The translations under genes were made by a program, and so were the position numbers. Below are positions 22,101-28,414 of a DNA stretch of 58,025 bases, piece by piece. This stretch comes from a virus, in IMG/VR virus record IMGVR_UViG_3300031974_003279, positions 1 through 58,025 of that record. The stretch is one strand, 5' to 3'. Position 1 is the stretch's first letter. The number at the start of each line of letters is the position of its first letter. Under the pieces are notes generated by a model. That model was not told where the DNA came from. It worked only from the letters and a program-made list of their open reading frames with translations, and did no database searches.

Positions 22101-23387
22101 TTCAATAAGGCTATGTTCTTAAGAGAGTTTGCTCAGAGTGTAATCGTTGCAAATGCGACAGATCCAGATTATGTACCAGCTAAGGTTTCTTACAATAGTC
22201 TTCCTGCCTATGTTAAAAAGTCAATTCTTCCTGTTAGACGTAGTGAGGATGATGAGTTGATACAGAACAAACTAACTATTTCATTCGACAATCCCAACCA
22301 AGAACCAGGTAACTTAAGGTACATTAGAACTGGAGGAAACTACTTTGGTGACAACTATGTGGCTATAACCGTTCCTTTCTTGACACTAAGAGACTCTCTC
22401 AAGTCATTTAAGTCTAATAGAAGAGAGACAATGGGTGAGACTCAATTCATAAAACCAGATCCAGAAAGGGCCAATATTACCTTGATCTATAAGCGAGAAA
22501 AGCAATCCGGGGATGGTAACGGTTACAACTGGACTTATGTTGGAGGGCAACCCGTAGGTACTTTTTATGCGGTTAGACCAAACAACTTCATGAACCGTAG
22601 ATCTCAAGCTATTTCTGAAGAGTCTAGAAATACTAAAAGGGTTAGAGAGACTCTGGAAAAAATTGACGCAGGTGTTAAAAGAAAACGAGTTCTTCCTGGA
22701 GGTTACGACCCGAACTCAGGACAAGTTACTGATTTTGCAATGTTCAGTGATCGCTCAAAGCTTATTGCCGGTCTTAAAGCTTCTTTGACTCTTACGGTAG
22801 GTCAAAAGCCAGCCGAAAAGATTCTTAAGGACTTGACAGAAAGCGATATTGTCAGAGGTCTTAGTAAGATATTTGAGATAGCTAAGGATGATCTCTTAAT
22901 GCCAGAGTTTCCCCAGGATCCTAACCATCCTTTCAGAAAGATCCTTATGAAGATCGATGACATGCCAGCAAGTACTCCGACGTTCGATCTTTGGAGCCCT
23001 TATCGGAATGCCTTTGTACCTCACGCGGGTACAGCTGCTGCCAAGGCTGTTGAGATCTTCAATGCTACGGTTTCTCAAACAGGTAAGGGTACTATTATAG
23101 ATCCGGTTACAGGTAAAAAAGAAGACATACCTGTTCCAGTCTTTGAGAGAAATGAAGAAAAGCGTCTTATAAATCAAGATGAGCTCGCAGTCAATAAGAA
23201 TGCTTTAGTGGGTAAGTCCCAGGAAGATAAAGCCTTGTTCTCAGAGCAGGAATCTGCAGCAGTGGTGGATGCTTTTTATAACTTTGAAAAGTACTTCCCA
23301 GGAGTTTCATTCCCTAATAAGCGTTTGAGATTGGCATTCCTAAGAATGGTAGACAACGGAACGATTGAAATTAAATGTAGGATATAA
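7200..23387 (+). CDS. Giant virion protein with RNA-polymerase DPBB domain and two zincin-like domains
   Basis: 5395 aa, one uninterrupted frame. Near the C-terminal quarter, NRTP (4073-4076) is followed 37 residues later by DFDYD (Asp4113, 4115, 4117). That is the order and spacing of the beta'-type double-psi beta-barrel of RNA polymerases (NRxP ... DFDGD), with the three metal-binding Asp of crAss-like and QDE-1-type single-chain enzymes. Two HExxH sites are present: HELVH (1096-1100), followed by an acidic DELLAEL helix, and HEAWH (2461-2465), followed by EEYLADEF near 2515, as in gluzincin-like metallopeptidases. Coiled-coil-like Glu/Lys-rich stretches lie near 660-760 and 870-930. By analogy with phage phi14:2 gp66, the polymerase part would be packaged, ejected and used for early transcription. 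The zincins might process the precursor (inference). The stop overlaps the next start (TAATG). Confidence 0.85.
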   Translation: MAKKVLDSLNELLNEGAVTQTNKVPNRETDQQDPVYSGPLLEVPSTPAISPVTIDVKKVFQFAPDEFKQVPLYSTDKYLQDLGAAYQGNFKRNMYAIPRIVGTALTEMGQFLAAPLDWVIGTGGAAFGVENDPYAENQNMISFSKALRDAQEWSNDLFPIIHRSDFHSKPFHEQITSSEFVGEEVAQGIGFFGGMLIPGAALSKMGKFAAFSRGIRKANYATIEAAKKSPVLRKLMEKTRGVDRKNWMLTKESGDALSLNTFTAYQTLIEANAEASFAKQEAYDKLYALYKDGEINPTTGQPWTMDEVRESVDQIGKDIYYYNIGILGISNTIMNNMLFGAHKPSGARLAALTRGTSKADLSKARRVYNRSKKIASGAGKGIASEGFFEEGSQTAGELAAQANLLKDNDKDVFDLFTGYFRNYDKMLTTTEGQKAILLGSLLGAPSSMYSSWKESKQADSVYEAIRDARNNAVNTVLKPLIGDLYERNEDGSYKRVLNKKTGKNELVPKISGLLANSRGLAHLQKLSSELQELAVTDPELFTEVVKEEVIPQLIKSYVKFDQTMEVLFEDLSRELKLIREKYSDFNYIVTLEDIKEIAKQMSNDRKGIQPIADLYTFSETAMSDLEAVDSKGEPDLNTRQKVTMFQEEVIFDGYLNQTNRLRAAKKALAKAEEEGASEKQIESIKKQIEIIESNIALFTNMSREEYDKLYQQYREDSNKRVRLQEIEAIQFQEAGEETAAKTTLTEDAQKFWNQHHTYDVYGRPSQEQGQDDSKPAILTTSSFKLVDESGKTIETSLELLPPTDNGTGTDQPLVLQSPTGQQYGVKFVNDKPVITRLDTGKPVGASLVEEIADLERQISELDEQIDNASGVPSIPQEVIDIQNQIRDLRDPDGSVPDSKLAEFKRLQRLKNFVESGSVAYRFLRALDSLKKGLSPKELAYLEAYSRISKSFEELITNLNESGKFTTELKPNDFTEWSDKQGLILNEQLDIAQQEIDTDRDIGSEAALKDAGFEDKVSYSADDLNDYVEKHGSKQTKFIWSLIKGVVQKLGVTTQIRFRPDYEGGDNIGFYSPTTNSIQLRAELFKNPETAALVIVHELVHGATNRILEAVKKNNSEVLSLLTKKQINAAKKLSKLVKELQADPDTKDWYGSTNEDELLAELANSGFVDAIKAKKVKPSILKRFINFLADLFGFPRADDTVYSEALQALEDLIANPLDFEELGLKTYGTGVASQMSLPFGEPTGQVNEAKVKDLESYFSENTRSTRDFRYKPDLDGEGELALREQREKLIELGAERISAHGMAKGNIGTQFKELIQLLTEGIDSTRGGGMLYTAPLVLSDEVKKAAEAIGTASGTAYIDGGFIVLAKPGVDRLTNANQIAGVLVNEAVADTLPEFVSKLQEAFPGLQIDSYSNASKVVSEIMASGQAVETRSLVPGKQELIKKRQELQDRLTELKNSAGNQTADLSNANLILDQTSEKRALQNRQNIANTVAEQMATAFREYLVSVDPGDTVEDLEDKVNKFISEFRSISKDLEDGVGANELKQFLENILSKNDDYKQLTIKAFSLRERASQLLDIVLQTTEASPEEKIDFKQRMQAAETFSFAAVENFVNKYPFSGQEELNDLEKVFNEYSDVVDKLYEFSIDERMNSAFSILMSAVAENAQRNDFGVIDVESLQKIVKGVVTKEELDEFFSGLGVEPLNDPSNQEIIDEGQRKRREFSESAKPFIGDDPASGDSLIRPGLSEEENEGDLNQYERRSGSLLDEEQGHFDYLVNVRAFHALMRTDYSITNNVHFISPKGFENGSIAERFGDDFARVLKSQLLFFYGSFRKVSRSGQKEGKPIPLFATLDYIENTFGKDSKEYNAAMNDYKIVMVGDNVIVENKENPKEKGAFLFKDPRRFDGSKHKVIYASAASINDLTGYPGKPSFLYKQVGDKPVETRYRDFDESRVDEYVKAYANIRKSADRRPLRMTSSSRTPGPLREANKNDSNRISYETLFEDLNTGTTVSNFIQGINEMLPPEHQGKSFSELREAGIITLTNKSGKDPRGVAKGKLKPGFHYLTIQGVTTVLMTKKLSPEDINKIVDIITWIGKNQKTADPATVDNLIDFIRSTFHVSSLDVTFATAEQGIERNDFSIARPFRGSDYQVAWSNKYDPTNPNSWILSPEVVEDKEFLSSLRTFLAGKNYSSLYADNSKTVVFYDDVEIKGDKVTFGKTLNRTEYVNKMGDRLVTIFKKPTGTKYSDRLITYEASAQFTPEVSEEFRVRQTDDPSVENTSDPSDVASQEEAFPTNVESNKLTEEDLDRIIGAFTPDQLLDILDDILENDVSSVELPEVSFDFYDSIKKTSGYIDQSYLKHLHEAYLLIDNPTTENVKDSLKLILKSRFAKGTPTDLNLKPYSYQGGVRTRVLPKAPLPVYVDEAMAWFKERHPDAEVTITEDGETLGALLQGGNVVFSKTEPDALYHEAWHRTSMYFLSPEQRAAVYQEVRERLGETVVPVSSPSGVVFVKGTEMTDKQAEEYLADEFRKYRIFGEFYKFPPKAKKQKSLFERIVDFFVNMINWLTGQPGSTMEDLFFYADNGVFKNAKVKTHIGEFFMIPGMSSSETLLTISEFNRMFMKYSWSRANLENEERSIIAAAQSTGKLPLSDFWDAYEAGQVPSEDLATITTRIQASLQRLRKAPEGSDLEFEQAKVNNNELNWLISKIREEHANYLTGIGYKVITEKNSVDDVEESDGLQGLQTNLEDASDLNPDQLTEEFTKDKEVAKNSNNWNRSKNAIKTTPPLVKAFFEGLVTIDEVRSMAQFSLEGNASEMMKAVVQKVHGLPMSEVGVVLQKMSSQSKVYAEINRRWRDLTAAAQNSKSANVALNLVYTSLKLTKQEFATVSPTSFVNQVAEAQRRDHFNTFNSMFLNSDLISVDEGLYVLVNTPETFQSEKVGFDRVVDYLDTASPSQVLDFTERLFGPVLRESLDDSIDFGEVDPIISQLTGMLFDLFEDAPRKYKLESGRISFAQLRGTREYISLISTLAHYKYAYRNLTGDMSVARLKQSGEETRQHAIGENTHLTNILNDIEGIQNYVNLESAYERFVEIMVDHGFSNPNARDSNGRPVISILPEFANHFLINEIVFVVNQYLESGGRIPYMLTERIISGNKDESVNHSKAFEALSPSELIATHIKILTHGDFLMTGSGGRKRESTIVLRSGADKATLENDPESSQFTRRFFSVSDSPNRPYVTIEDHLKALFVDETVRVLEQRFLYEAGHQLPNSTRQNIESFGDNYNYVHYQDIYELITEADSGFNKSLDEAVKDLIKDPASISNIQNISKGLVSKFEKIIDLSINQVLDTRAKSILSRLPKDSKQSPYNTVIEDLIFLEEDQNAFAPSWVILTPFENVVIDDKGFYSENEPTVDGKVATLDTSRIYSKNSEEFSLFQELAVNRGKYVINSDLFGFSEDQEESDNALDAGSDRFTTFIDHVAEKYGWTPEDLSNIKATLLITEEQAVQVMREVVGMFKVSTTEMAAFSMGSYSVFKSVADATRRFEVNGSNKKQINLENAIADRFDGRVRNPKYMRLNVVEDIIYDKSPSKVSGPEELIGKDKKGAFKNLNSPETKLALDRLQERVNNLPKDDKSKRAAQKLMDTIRSMQDGGFEGTDAQSLISLDFYREFLTVAGLWGPTDLEKIYVSQMYHLVNEAIKVNQLVPEDEKLKMPDGTVVDEGIFKTHPLFVKHGEPMVVDGIFIPQFNGRPVNINSNTGFKSLKPQGTGRQLTGDRITFYLLKTALTPIMPSEYSIPANATTPDAENVNMIKFFWKNTIEEQADIIVFESSNKRLLPLGINSVNMVNFGMQISESFDTNQEAAISKQLLGVSGMDAFQNQLFTEQETELFKNLHDVFDNTVDALTINNAVAYFMKLGLGVDFANKNLKVVDAERFSTAMASMSDVGKIDKGSLEQIKRFVTSPEENQHIDTLIPGTQYRNVFTSAIEKHVITLRDRSAKQIVQEADISQSLKFWRIENGELKPPQIKLPVPKSLHAWIIDTFGNSDLANADQEAKNLNFYIAFSKFREAYRNNDPRIPKQIRQSLINRTPMDNRHSATPVEIVDYLLPWEGHKITVPMELVFIYGFDFDYDKLTSYYQTPVYDRKNKSLTFVKELESEQDLKERILEEAKKGRFKLANQLLFNLQSINEITAGQLKHAIKVFKRARSKSLSAQSKKQQRALKKDEQDLGKRIYAIDQNIEKYTRALDQVASKGGAEQAIQRYQKMINKLEEQKLQAELDLISVAYEFDDISQINQLRSEISSAVDLYFSNQQNNPYRLDIFQEKTTLTNKLYDNLYKMMMVEPAAMLSMIPTGTSTVEELAEQYLIESESMPSDKWSDLFDIEKNAVKRSTILASDRSIGTFAYATPMFSRLQKSPVRFDSKYSLPFEGMDGTVIIGGMYDTEGDIASLMGSEFLNTALDSSKNPKPFFAGLDDFAASVIYSMLMLGTENLNGTMRGNISPSLIMAMLNQPAVKKFLKLYRSNVQNKTKYASKREARNAAFHQALALRGVSLHVHHNPAMGEAVLPVDPAQENPVDVLGWSDAFSGASEEARLTLAEEEFNLRSQRMYDTSDETADVVPFLFQLVQTSLYPRDIVKGRTPWASRQRAVRQNQDSYLKAMQSITKVSSKMLRAPKDESVSTTFNQRTDEVAILDAFVTMMVYSDKMTDFMLAFRKDSSLAKTVHQLTQHEETRRKLMDPKKGGLFQTQDVVNFYRSNYLKSFILVNELTNSFLKTRSLFYDPEIFDREDHEYFFNMFGYQVTYDAVAEYFPSYLVQKFIPETDDLARTLLFQKPQFQDSLLGLYREFTRQLKEEYKRAGGQKRYEDDIVIKNIKVVPNARDYVFKQTRDIQSLILTNRRIQGKDLELLQERIAQLTDPNATLNPDLVAAAKEFFDAASIASLYQNANNRFSQVGKALVNYPFYNDMLEKAVARFKEVSKGRQFNKAMFLREFAQSVIVANATDPDYVPAKVSYNSLPAYVKKSILPVRRSEDDELIQNKLTISFDNPNQEPGNLRYIRTGGNYFGDNYVAITVPFLTLRDSLKSFKSNRRETMGETQFIKPDPERANITLIYKREKQSGDGNGYNWTYVGGQPVGTFYAVRPNNFMNRRSQAISEESRNTKRVRETLEKIDAGVKRKRVLPGGYDPNSGQVTDFAMFSDRSKLIAGLKASLTLTVGQKPAEKILKDLTESDIVRGLSKIFEIAKDDLLMPEFPQDPNHPFRKILMKIDDMPASTPTFDLWSPYRNAFVPHAGTAAAKAVEIFNATVSQTGKGTIIDPVTGKKEDIPVPVFERNEEKRLINQDELAVNKNALVGKSQEDKALFSEQESAAVVDAFYNFEKYFPGVSFPNKRLRLAFLRMVDNGTIEIKCRI

Positions 23388-26300
23388 TGAAGTGTAGTAT
23401 TCCAGAACTCAGTCAAGACGAACAAGATCAGCTGAGGAAAAACGCACAGAACCATCAGCACTTTTTTGGTCATCCAGATACGATGATAAAAAATACGCCT
23501 CTTGAAAAGGCGGCTGCGTTCATTCACTACATTAATGATATACCAGAGGTAGTATCGCGTCGTAAAGAAAAGAATGGGTTTGTAACTTATGTTAACAGAC
23601 TTGGCGTTGAGTTGGTGTCTGCATCTAAAAGTAACCGTAGACGTAGTGTTTTTGACAAAGGCACGGGTACAACAGCTTCTTCCTTAGAAGCGTCCCGGAA
23701 TATGCTTACCGGAGGTGCCTTTGATGACGTCCTCATGAGAGATGCATGGGGTTGGTTGATGAGACGTCTTTCTGATTTTACTGAGGTTTCTCAAAGAGGT
23801 GACTATAAGATCAACGAAAGACTTGATCCGGAAGGCAAGCCTTACTCTGGTGGCACCTATCAACTTGCCATGATACCTTCAGAGGTTTTACGTTTTTTGT
23901 TTACTGAGGAATCAGGTGCAGATTTTAATCTTAGAATCAACATATTCGGATTACCTGAGCTAGCAGAAGATGATGCTGTAGGTGATCCTAAAACAGGAAC
24001 ACTTTTATACTACTTGCTACAGCAAAGCAGGAATGGTCGTTACAAAAACATGAAGTACGACTTTGAAGCCGCTGGAGAAACGGCAACTGCTTCTTTGACC
24101 TTTGATGAAAAAGTATTTAGAGAGATTGCCGAGTATGTTCACATGACTTTTTATAGTACCCTGCGAACATTTTCTAAAACTGAGGCACCGTATAAGTCTC
24201 AGTCAAAGAGTGATCCAAAAGATCGAATTTTTTCTGACCTTATTATTGGTACTCAGGTCTTTACATTCTCACCTCAAAGAAATACTGGTGGTTTTGCAGA
24301 CTTGCTTTTTATGTATGGAGATAAGAAGCATACCATCATTACAGATTTTAAGACCAAGAGTATTCTTCTCAATGATAGAAAAGGCTCTGGCAGTCCTGTA
24401 AATAAATCAAACCAAACCAGATACAACCGACAAGTTCAAATGTATCTGGATGGTATTCGCTATGTTGGGGGTAATCCTTTGGTTGGTCAACTTGCACCGG
24501 CAACCATGCTTCTTACCAGAAGTAATATTGAAGCTAACGGTGAGTCTACCTTTATAGTAGGTGGTTTGATTCACGCTCAATCTGGAGAAAACGAACTATC
24601 GAAACGATACGGTATATCTGTCTCTCCATTTAGCTCTGCTTTAATTCCTCAGCTTGAGGAGCAAATGACAATTCTTTCTGACTTTATTGAACAGACTCAG
24701 TTAAGAACCAGTGAGACTCGAGCAACTCTTAAGTCAGCAACAATATCAGATGACCCTGAAGTAAGAAAAGATATTTGGGACAGAGTGCGTAGTAATGCAT
24801 TGCTTTTATCTAGCATTCGTGGACAAACTTCAGAGATCCACGAGCATGCATTTAAGCAGATGACTTTGCATTTTAACATTTCGTCTTACATGTCAGCGGC
24901 TTTGAATTTAGATGCCCAGATAGAACCTTTTCAGAATGACCTGGAGGAGTATATCGATACAACTCTTGTTGATCTTAGAAGAACCGTAAATCCCAAACAG
25001 TACTTAGAATCAATGCTTGATGAGTTTTTGATTTATCAAGACATGATGAAAGAGTATGACTTGGAGATCAATGCCCTTAAGGCTGTATTTAACTCTCAAG
25101 TCCAGAGTTATTATGTAGACGGCCTTATAAAAATGTTCAGCTATTTAGAAGGTACGTCAGGTTTAAAAATGCGTGACACTTTTGAGCAGATCTTAAAACA
25201 GATACCTTCAGAATATTATCCGAATCAACAGAAAGATGCATTCATCGACACATATTTTGACTTTATTGATGATAATGATATTCAAGGACTTATAGGCTTT
25301 ATAGATAACAAGTTCAGACCAATGTTTGAAGAGTACTATACGAGTATTTCTTCAAGGCTAGACGCCATTTCTACTCGCAACAGCGAACTTAATTCTGAGT
25401 TGGTCATTGCTTTAGTACCACCAACATCTGTTGAAAAGCAGACAGGTACTGCTAAAAAGAAACTTGTTGTAGAGTCACTTGGATTTTGGGATCGTTGGGC
25501 CACAAGATCAGAACTAATCGACAATCCTTTGTTCAAGATCTTCAATAAAGTAAAAGACTTCGCAGAGCAAAAAACTTTGAGGCAGTATGAAGAACGAATG
25601 AAGTCTTATCAAAAAACACACGATGACTTCTTGACTTATGTCAATAACTCAAAAATGAGTTATAAGGAGGCAGTGGGCTTACTGGTTGATACAGAAATTG
25701 GTATGCTTCACAAGCGTTTTGTTGATGATTTCTACGCTCGTAAAGAAGACGCTTTGCAAAATCAAGATGCTGCTTGGATGCGGGGGTATTACGAAATACG
25801 GGATAAAGCTGCTTGGCTCGAAGAGTACGAAGCCAAAAGAGATAATTACTTTCAATGGCTTGACTCTCAGGCAAAACTCTATGAAGACGAGTTAGCCGCC
25901 AACCCTGAATACTACCCTGACGTTGGAATTGATCCTAAGTTCGTTGAGCAAAGAAAAGACGAGTTTCTACAAGCTTACAACCTTAATGCTAAAGAGGGTA
26001 ATGCTTGGGTCAATCGCCGGAACTTAAAATATCTGGAGCCCAAGAAGGTTGTACACGAAAGGTTTGCCAGCGAAAAGTATGAAAAGATACGCTCTACGGA
26101 AGCTTTGTTCAATATGTATGAACAACTACGCAGTTTACCTTTAGAAGCAAAGTCTATCATAGGTCAAGGAAAAATGTATATTCCTGAAGACTTTTTTCCA
26201 AACATTGCAGCAACTACTGGTGAGTTGGCACTAAAAATACCTCAGACAGGTATACTTAGCACAGCTGGAAAAATGGTTGCTAATGAGTTTAGAATTGCAC

Positions 26301-28330
26301 CTATTGATGAAACCTTAGGGGTATATAATGAAGATACTTTTGGCAGGAACACCATTCCTTTTAGTGGAGTAGTTCCGTTGGTAAACCACGACGGGAATAT
26401 TTACTCTGAGGAAAACATAGAGATTCTTAAAAAGAACGCTATTTACAAAAGCTATGATCTCTATAAAGTCGGTAATGATTTTATCAATAGCATGTATACC
26501 TATTCAATGAATCAGTATACTGAACCCATGGTTGATGCTCTTATCAACTTTGCAAAAGATGAAGATCGTTATGTAGAAGAGAGAAAAATTCGTGGAGTTA
26601 CTGCTTTGACCAAGACAGGAACTACTCGCGTTAGAGGTGGTGATACTGAGTCTGCAAAACTGTTAGAAAAGTACATGCATGCCAACTGGTATCAGACTCG
26701 TTTTAAAGGTCTTGCTGATGGTACAACCCCTGATTTTGTTATACCTGGGCTTGAGGGCGATCCTTCAAAAGGTAAGGGTCCTGTTACTTTAGTATCTGCT
26801 ACGTTAGGACTTAGAAATGTTTGGTCAAGAAACATTCTGGGTCTTGCATTTATTCCTGGAGTAGCCGCAGGTCTTACTGGACTTACTAATGCTTTCATAA
26901 ACTCTATGGAAGGCTATTACTTTAGCAATAAAGCTTTTAGAAAGTCTTTTAAAAAGTATTTCAACGTAGTAAAAGATCGTCAAAGCAGAGGTATGATGCG
27001 TGCGCTTGCATTAAAATTTGATGCAGCGTCTATAAAAACTGCAAATTACAGAGGTATGAAAGGAGCTCGTCTTCAAACTAAAGCTGTTTCTGATTGGACT
27101 CTGTATGGACCTCTAAGATCCCCTGACATGGTCATCGGTGATATAATTACGGATTCAGTGGTAAACTCTTGGGGAATTCAGTCTACTGGAAATGATGCAG
27201 ATTCTAGAAAAGCTGCTGTAATAGCTAGACTAGAAGATCTTCCTGAAGGCGCAAAACCTTTATCAGAATTCATATTTATTGATCCAAGTACTAATGAAGT
27301 TACGTTTGATGAAAATGTAATTGGTCAGAATCAAGTAGGTCAAATTAGAGAGATCATTCGTAAAGGAATTGCTGAAACTTATGGACAGCTTCCTGAAGGT
27401 TCTTACATGGGTGCTCAACTTACTATAATAGGTACGCTTGCAACTACATTTATTAGCTGGATGCCAGCTATTATAAATAAACGTGTAGAACGAACAAAGG
27501 TTGCTGATATAGGTAGTCCAAAACTAAATTTCATGACCACTGGTCGCTGGAGATCTATTGTTACCTTGTTAACGAGTGACCGACTTAAAGTAAACGATGA
27601 CAATACAGTAGAAGCAACTATTGAGGATCTTGAACCTAAAGACATGCTTTCTACTATGAAACATGTTACAGGTAACATAATCAAGAACTTTGTATCTACC
27701 GCTTATTTTTTCTTACGATTTGCAGCGTTTTCAAAAAATGCTGATGAAAATATAAAAAGGCTAAAGACTGAGTTCTATAGATGGAAACTTGACAACCCTA
27801 AAGAAGTTGAAAAAATGGGTCGACCAGTCGAGTTTGCAGCAGAAGGTAAGGAGTCTGATTATGATGATTGGTTGTTTGATAAATGGGTTGAAAGTCAAAA
27901 AAGAGCACTTAAGTCAGCCACAGTTGAATTATGGACTCTTGCTACAGTAATGCTTCTTTTGGAGTCAGTAAGAAGCTTTGATTATGATGAAGATGGTGTG
28001 GCTGATTATAAGCAATACTGGGCTAGTAGACAGCTTGTAAAGCTTCTTGCTAAGACTCAAGCAGAACTTATTTTCATGCTTAACCCTTCTGAATGGGAGC
28101 GGTTCTTTACTCAACCAGTTGCAGTTACCGGTATGATCTCAGACCTAATAAAGGTTTTTGAGAACGGCTACGATGAAATAGTCACTGATCGCTTTGGGTA
28201 CAGAGAGAATTCTGCAAATGATAAAACTCCTTTGTTTTACTACTTTGCCAACTTTGCACCTGGCTTTAGACAACTTCGTAAAATAATAGAGCCGTTTGAG
28301 CAGGACAAGCAGAGAGGTATGTTAGATTAA
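23387..28330 (+). CDS. Giant virion-cluster protein with PD-(D/E)XK nuclease domain
   Basis: 1647 aa, translationally coupled to the polymerase gene by a 1-nt TAATG overlap. Residues ~300-360 show a RecB-like PD-(D/E)XK layout: GGFADLLFMYGD (Asp305), then a strand ending in TDFKTK (Asp320, Lys322), then a Gln/Tyr helix (RQVQMYLDGIR). The middle is helical. The C-terminal half contains hydrophobic segments near 1147-1170, 1340-1362 and 1514-1530 that could insert in membrane, and a DYDEDGVADY loop near 1532 that resembles a calcium-binding EF-hand loop. The last gene of the virion block, it ends at TAA 84 nt before the oppositely oriented genes. Probable role: an ejected protein; whether the nuclease acts on host DNA or in packaging is not known. 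Confidence 0.7.
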   Translation: MKCSIPELSQDEQDQLRKNAQNHQHFFGHPDTMIKNTPLEKAAAFIHYINDIPEVVSRRKEKNGFVTYVNRLGVELVSASKSNRRRSVFDKGTGTTASSLEASRNMLTGGAFDDVLMRDAWGWLMRRLSDFTEVSQRGDYKINERLDPEGKPYSGGTYQLAMIPSEVLRFLFTEESGADFNLRINIFGLPELAEDDAVGDPKTGTLLYYLLQQSRNGRYKNMKYDFEAAGETATASLTFDEKVFREIAEYVHMTFYSTLRTFSKTEAPYKSQSKSDPKDRIFSDLIIGTQVFTFSPQRNTGGFADLLFMYGDKKHTIITDFKTKSILLNDRKGSGSPVNKSNQTRYNRQVQMYLDGIRYVGGNPLVGQLAPATMLLTRSNIEANGESTFIVGGLIHAQSGENELSKRYGISVSPFSSALIPQLEEQMTILSDFIEQTQLRTSETRATLKSATISDDPEVRKDIWDRVRSNALLLSSIRGQTSEIHEHAFKQMTLHFNISSYMSAALNLDAQIEPFQNDLEEYIDTTLVDLRRTVNPKQYLESMLDEFLIYQDMMKEYDLEINALKAVFNSQVQSYYVDGLIKMFSYLEGTSGLKMRDTFEQILKQIPSEYYPNQQKDAFIDTYFDFIDDNDIQGLIGFIDNKFRPMFEEYYTSISSRLDAISTRNSELNSELVIALVPPTSVEKQTGTAKKKLVVESLGFWDRWATRSELIDNPLFKIFNKVKDFAEQKTLRQYEERMKSYQKTHDDFLTYVNNSKMSYKEAVGLLVDTEIGMLHKRFVDDFYARKEDALQNQDAAWMRGYYEIRDKAAWLEEYEAKRDNYFQWLDSQAKLYEDELAANPEYYPDVGIDPKFVEQRKDEFLQAYNLNAKEGNAWVNRRNLKYLEPKKVVHERFASEKYEKIRSTEALFNMYEQLRSLPLEAKSIIGQGKMYIPEDFFPNIAATTGELALKIPQTGILSTAGKMVANEFRIAPIDETLGVYNEDTFGRNTIPFSGVVPLVNHDGNIYSEENIEILKKNAIYKSYDLYKVGNDFINSMYTYSMNQYTEPMVDALINFAKDEDRYVEERKIRGVTALTKTGTTRVRGGDTESAKLLEKYMHANWYQTRFKGLADGTTPDFVIPGLEGDPSKGKGPVTLVSATLGLRNVWSRNILGLAFIPGVAAGLTGLTNAFINSMEGYYFSNKAFRKSFKKYFNVVKDRQSRGMMRALALKFDAASIKTANYRGMKGARLQTKAVSDWTLYGPLRSPDMVIGDIITDSVVNSWGIQSTGNDADSRKAAVIARLEDLPEGAKPLSEFIFIDPSTNEVTFDENVIGQNQVGQIREIIRKGIAETYGQLPEGSYMGAQLTIIGTLATTFISWMPAIINKRVERTKVADIGSPKLNFMTTGRWRSIVTLLTSDRLKVNDDNTVEATIEDLEPKDMLSTMKHVTGNIIKNFVSTAYFFLRFAAFSKNADENIKRLKTEFYRWKLDNPKEVEKMGRPVEFAAEGKESDYDDWLFDKWVESQKRALKSATVELWTLATVMLLLESVRSFDYDEDGVADYKQYWASRQLVKLLAKTQAELIFMLNPSEWERFFTQPVAVTGMISDLIKVFENGYDEIVTDRFGYRENSANDKTPLFYYFANFAPGFRQLRKIIEPFEQDKQRGMLD

Positions 28331-28387
28331 TTTGTACTTTTGTAAAACCATAGTGTGTTTGTTTGTTTGTTTTTTTAAGGTTGCTAG

Positions 28388-28407
28388 GCGCCCCATCATC
28401 GGGGCGC
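28388..28407. terminator. Hairpin between the convergent gene blocks
   Basis: A perfect 7-bp GC stem (GCGCCCC / GGGGCGC) with a 6-nt loop lies 57 nt after the + block stop and 8 nt before the stop of the - block. The + strand upstream is T-rich with a GTTT repeat (28360-28376), and a short TTT follows the stem. It likely serves as a terminator for the + block and perhaps for both; the T-tract is weak. Confidence 0.6.
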
Positions 28408-28414
28408 TTTGCGT

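Noticed and set aside
7200-23387. Possibility that the 5395-codon frame is an assembly or frameshift artefact
   Set aside because: The frame has no internal break, amino-acid composition stays protein-like throughout, and catalytic motifs occur at its start, middle and end in the same register.
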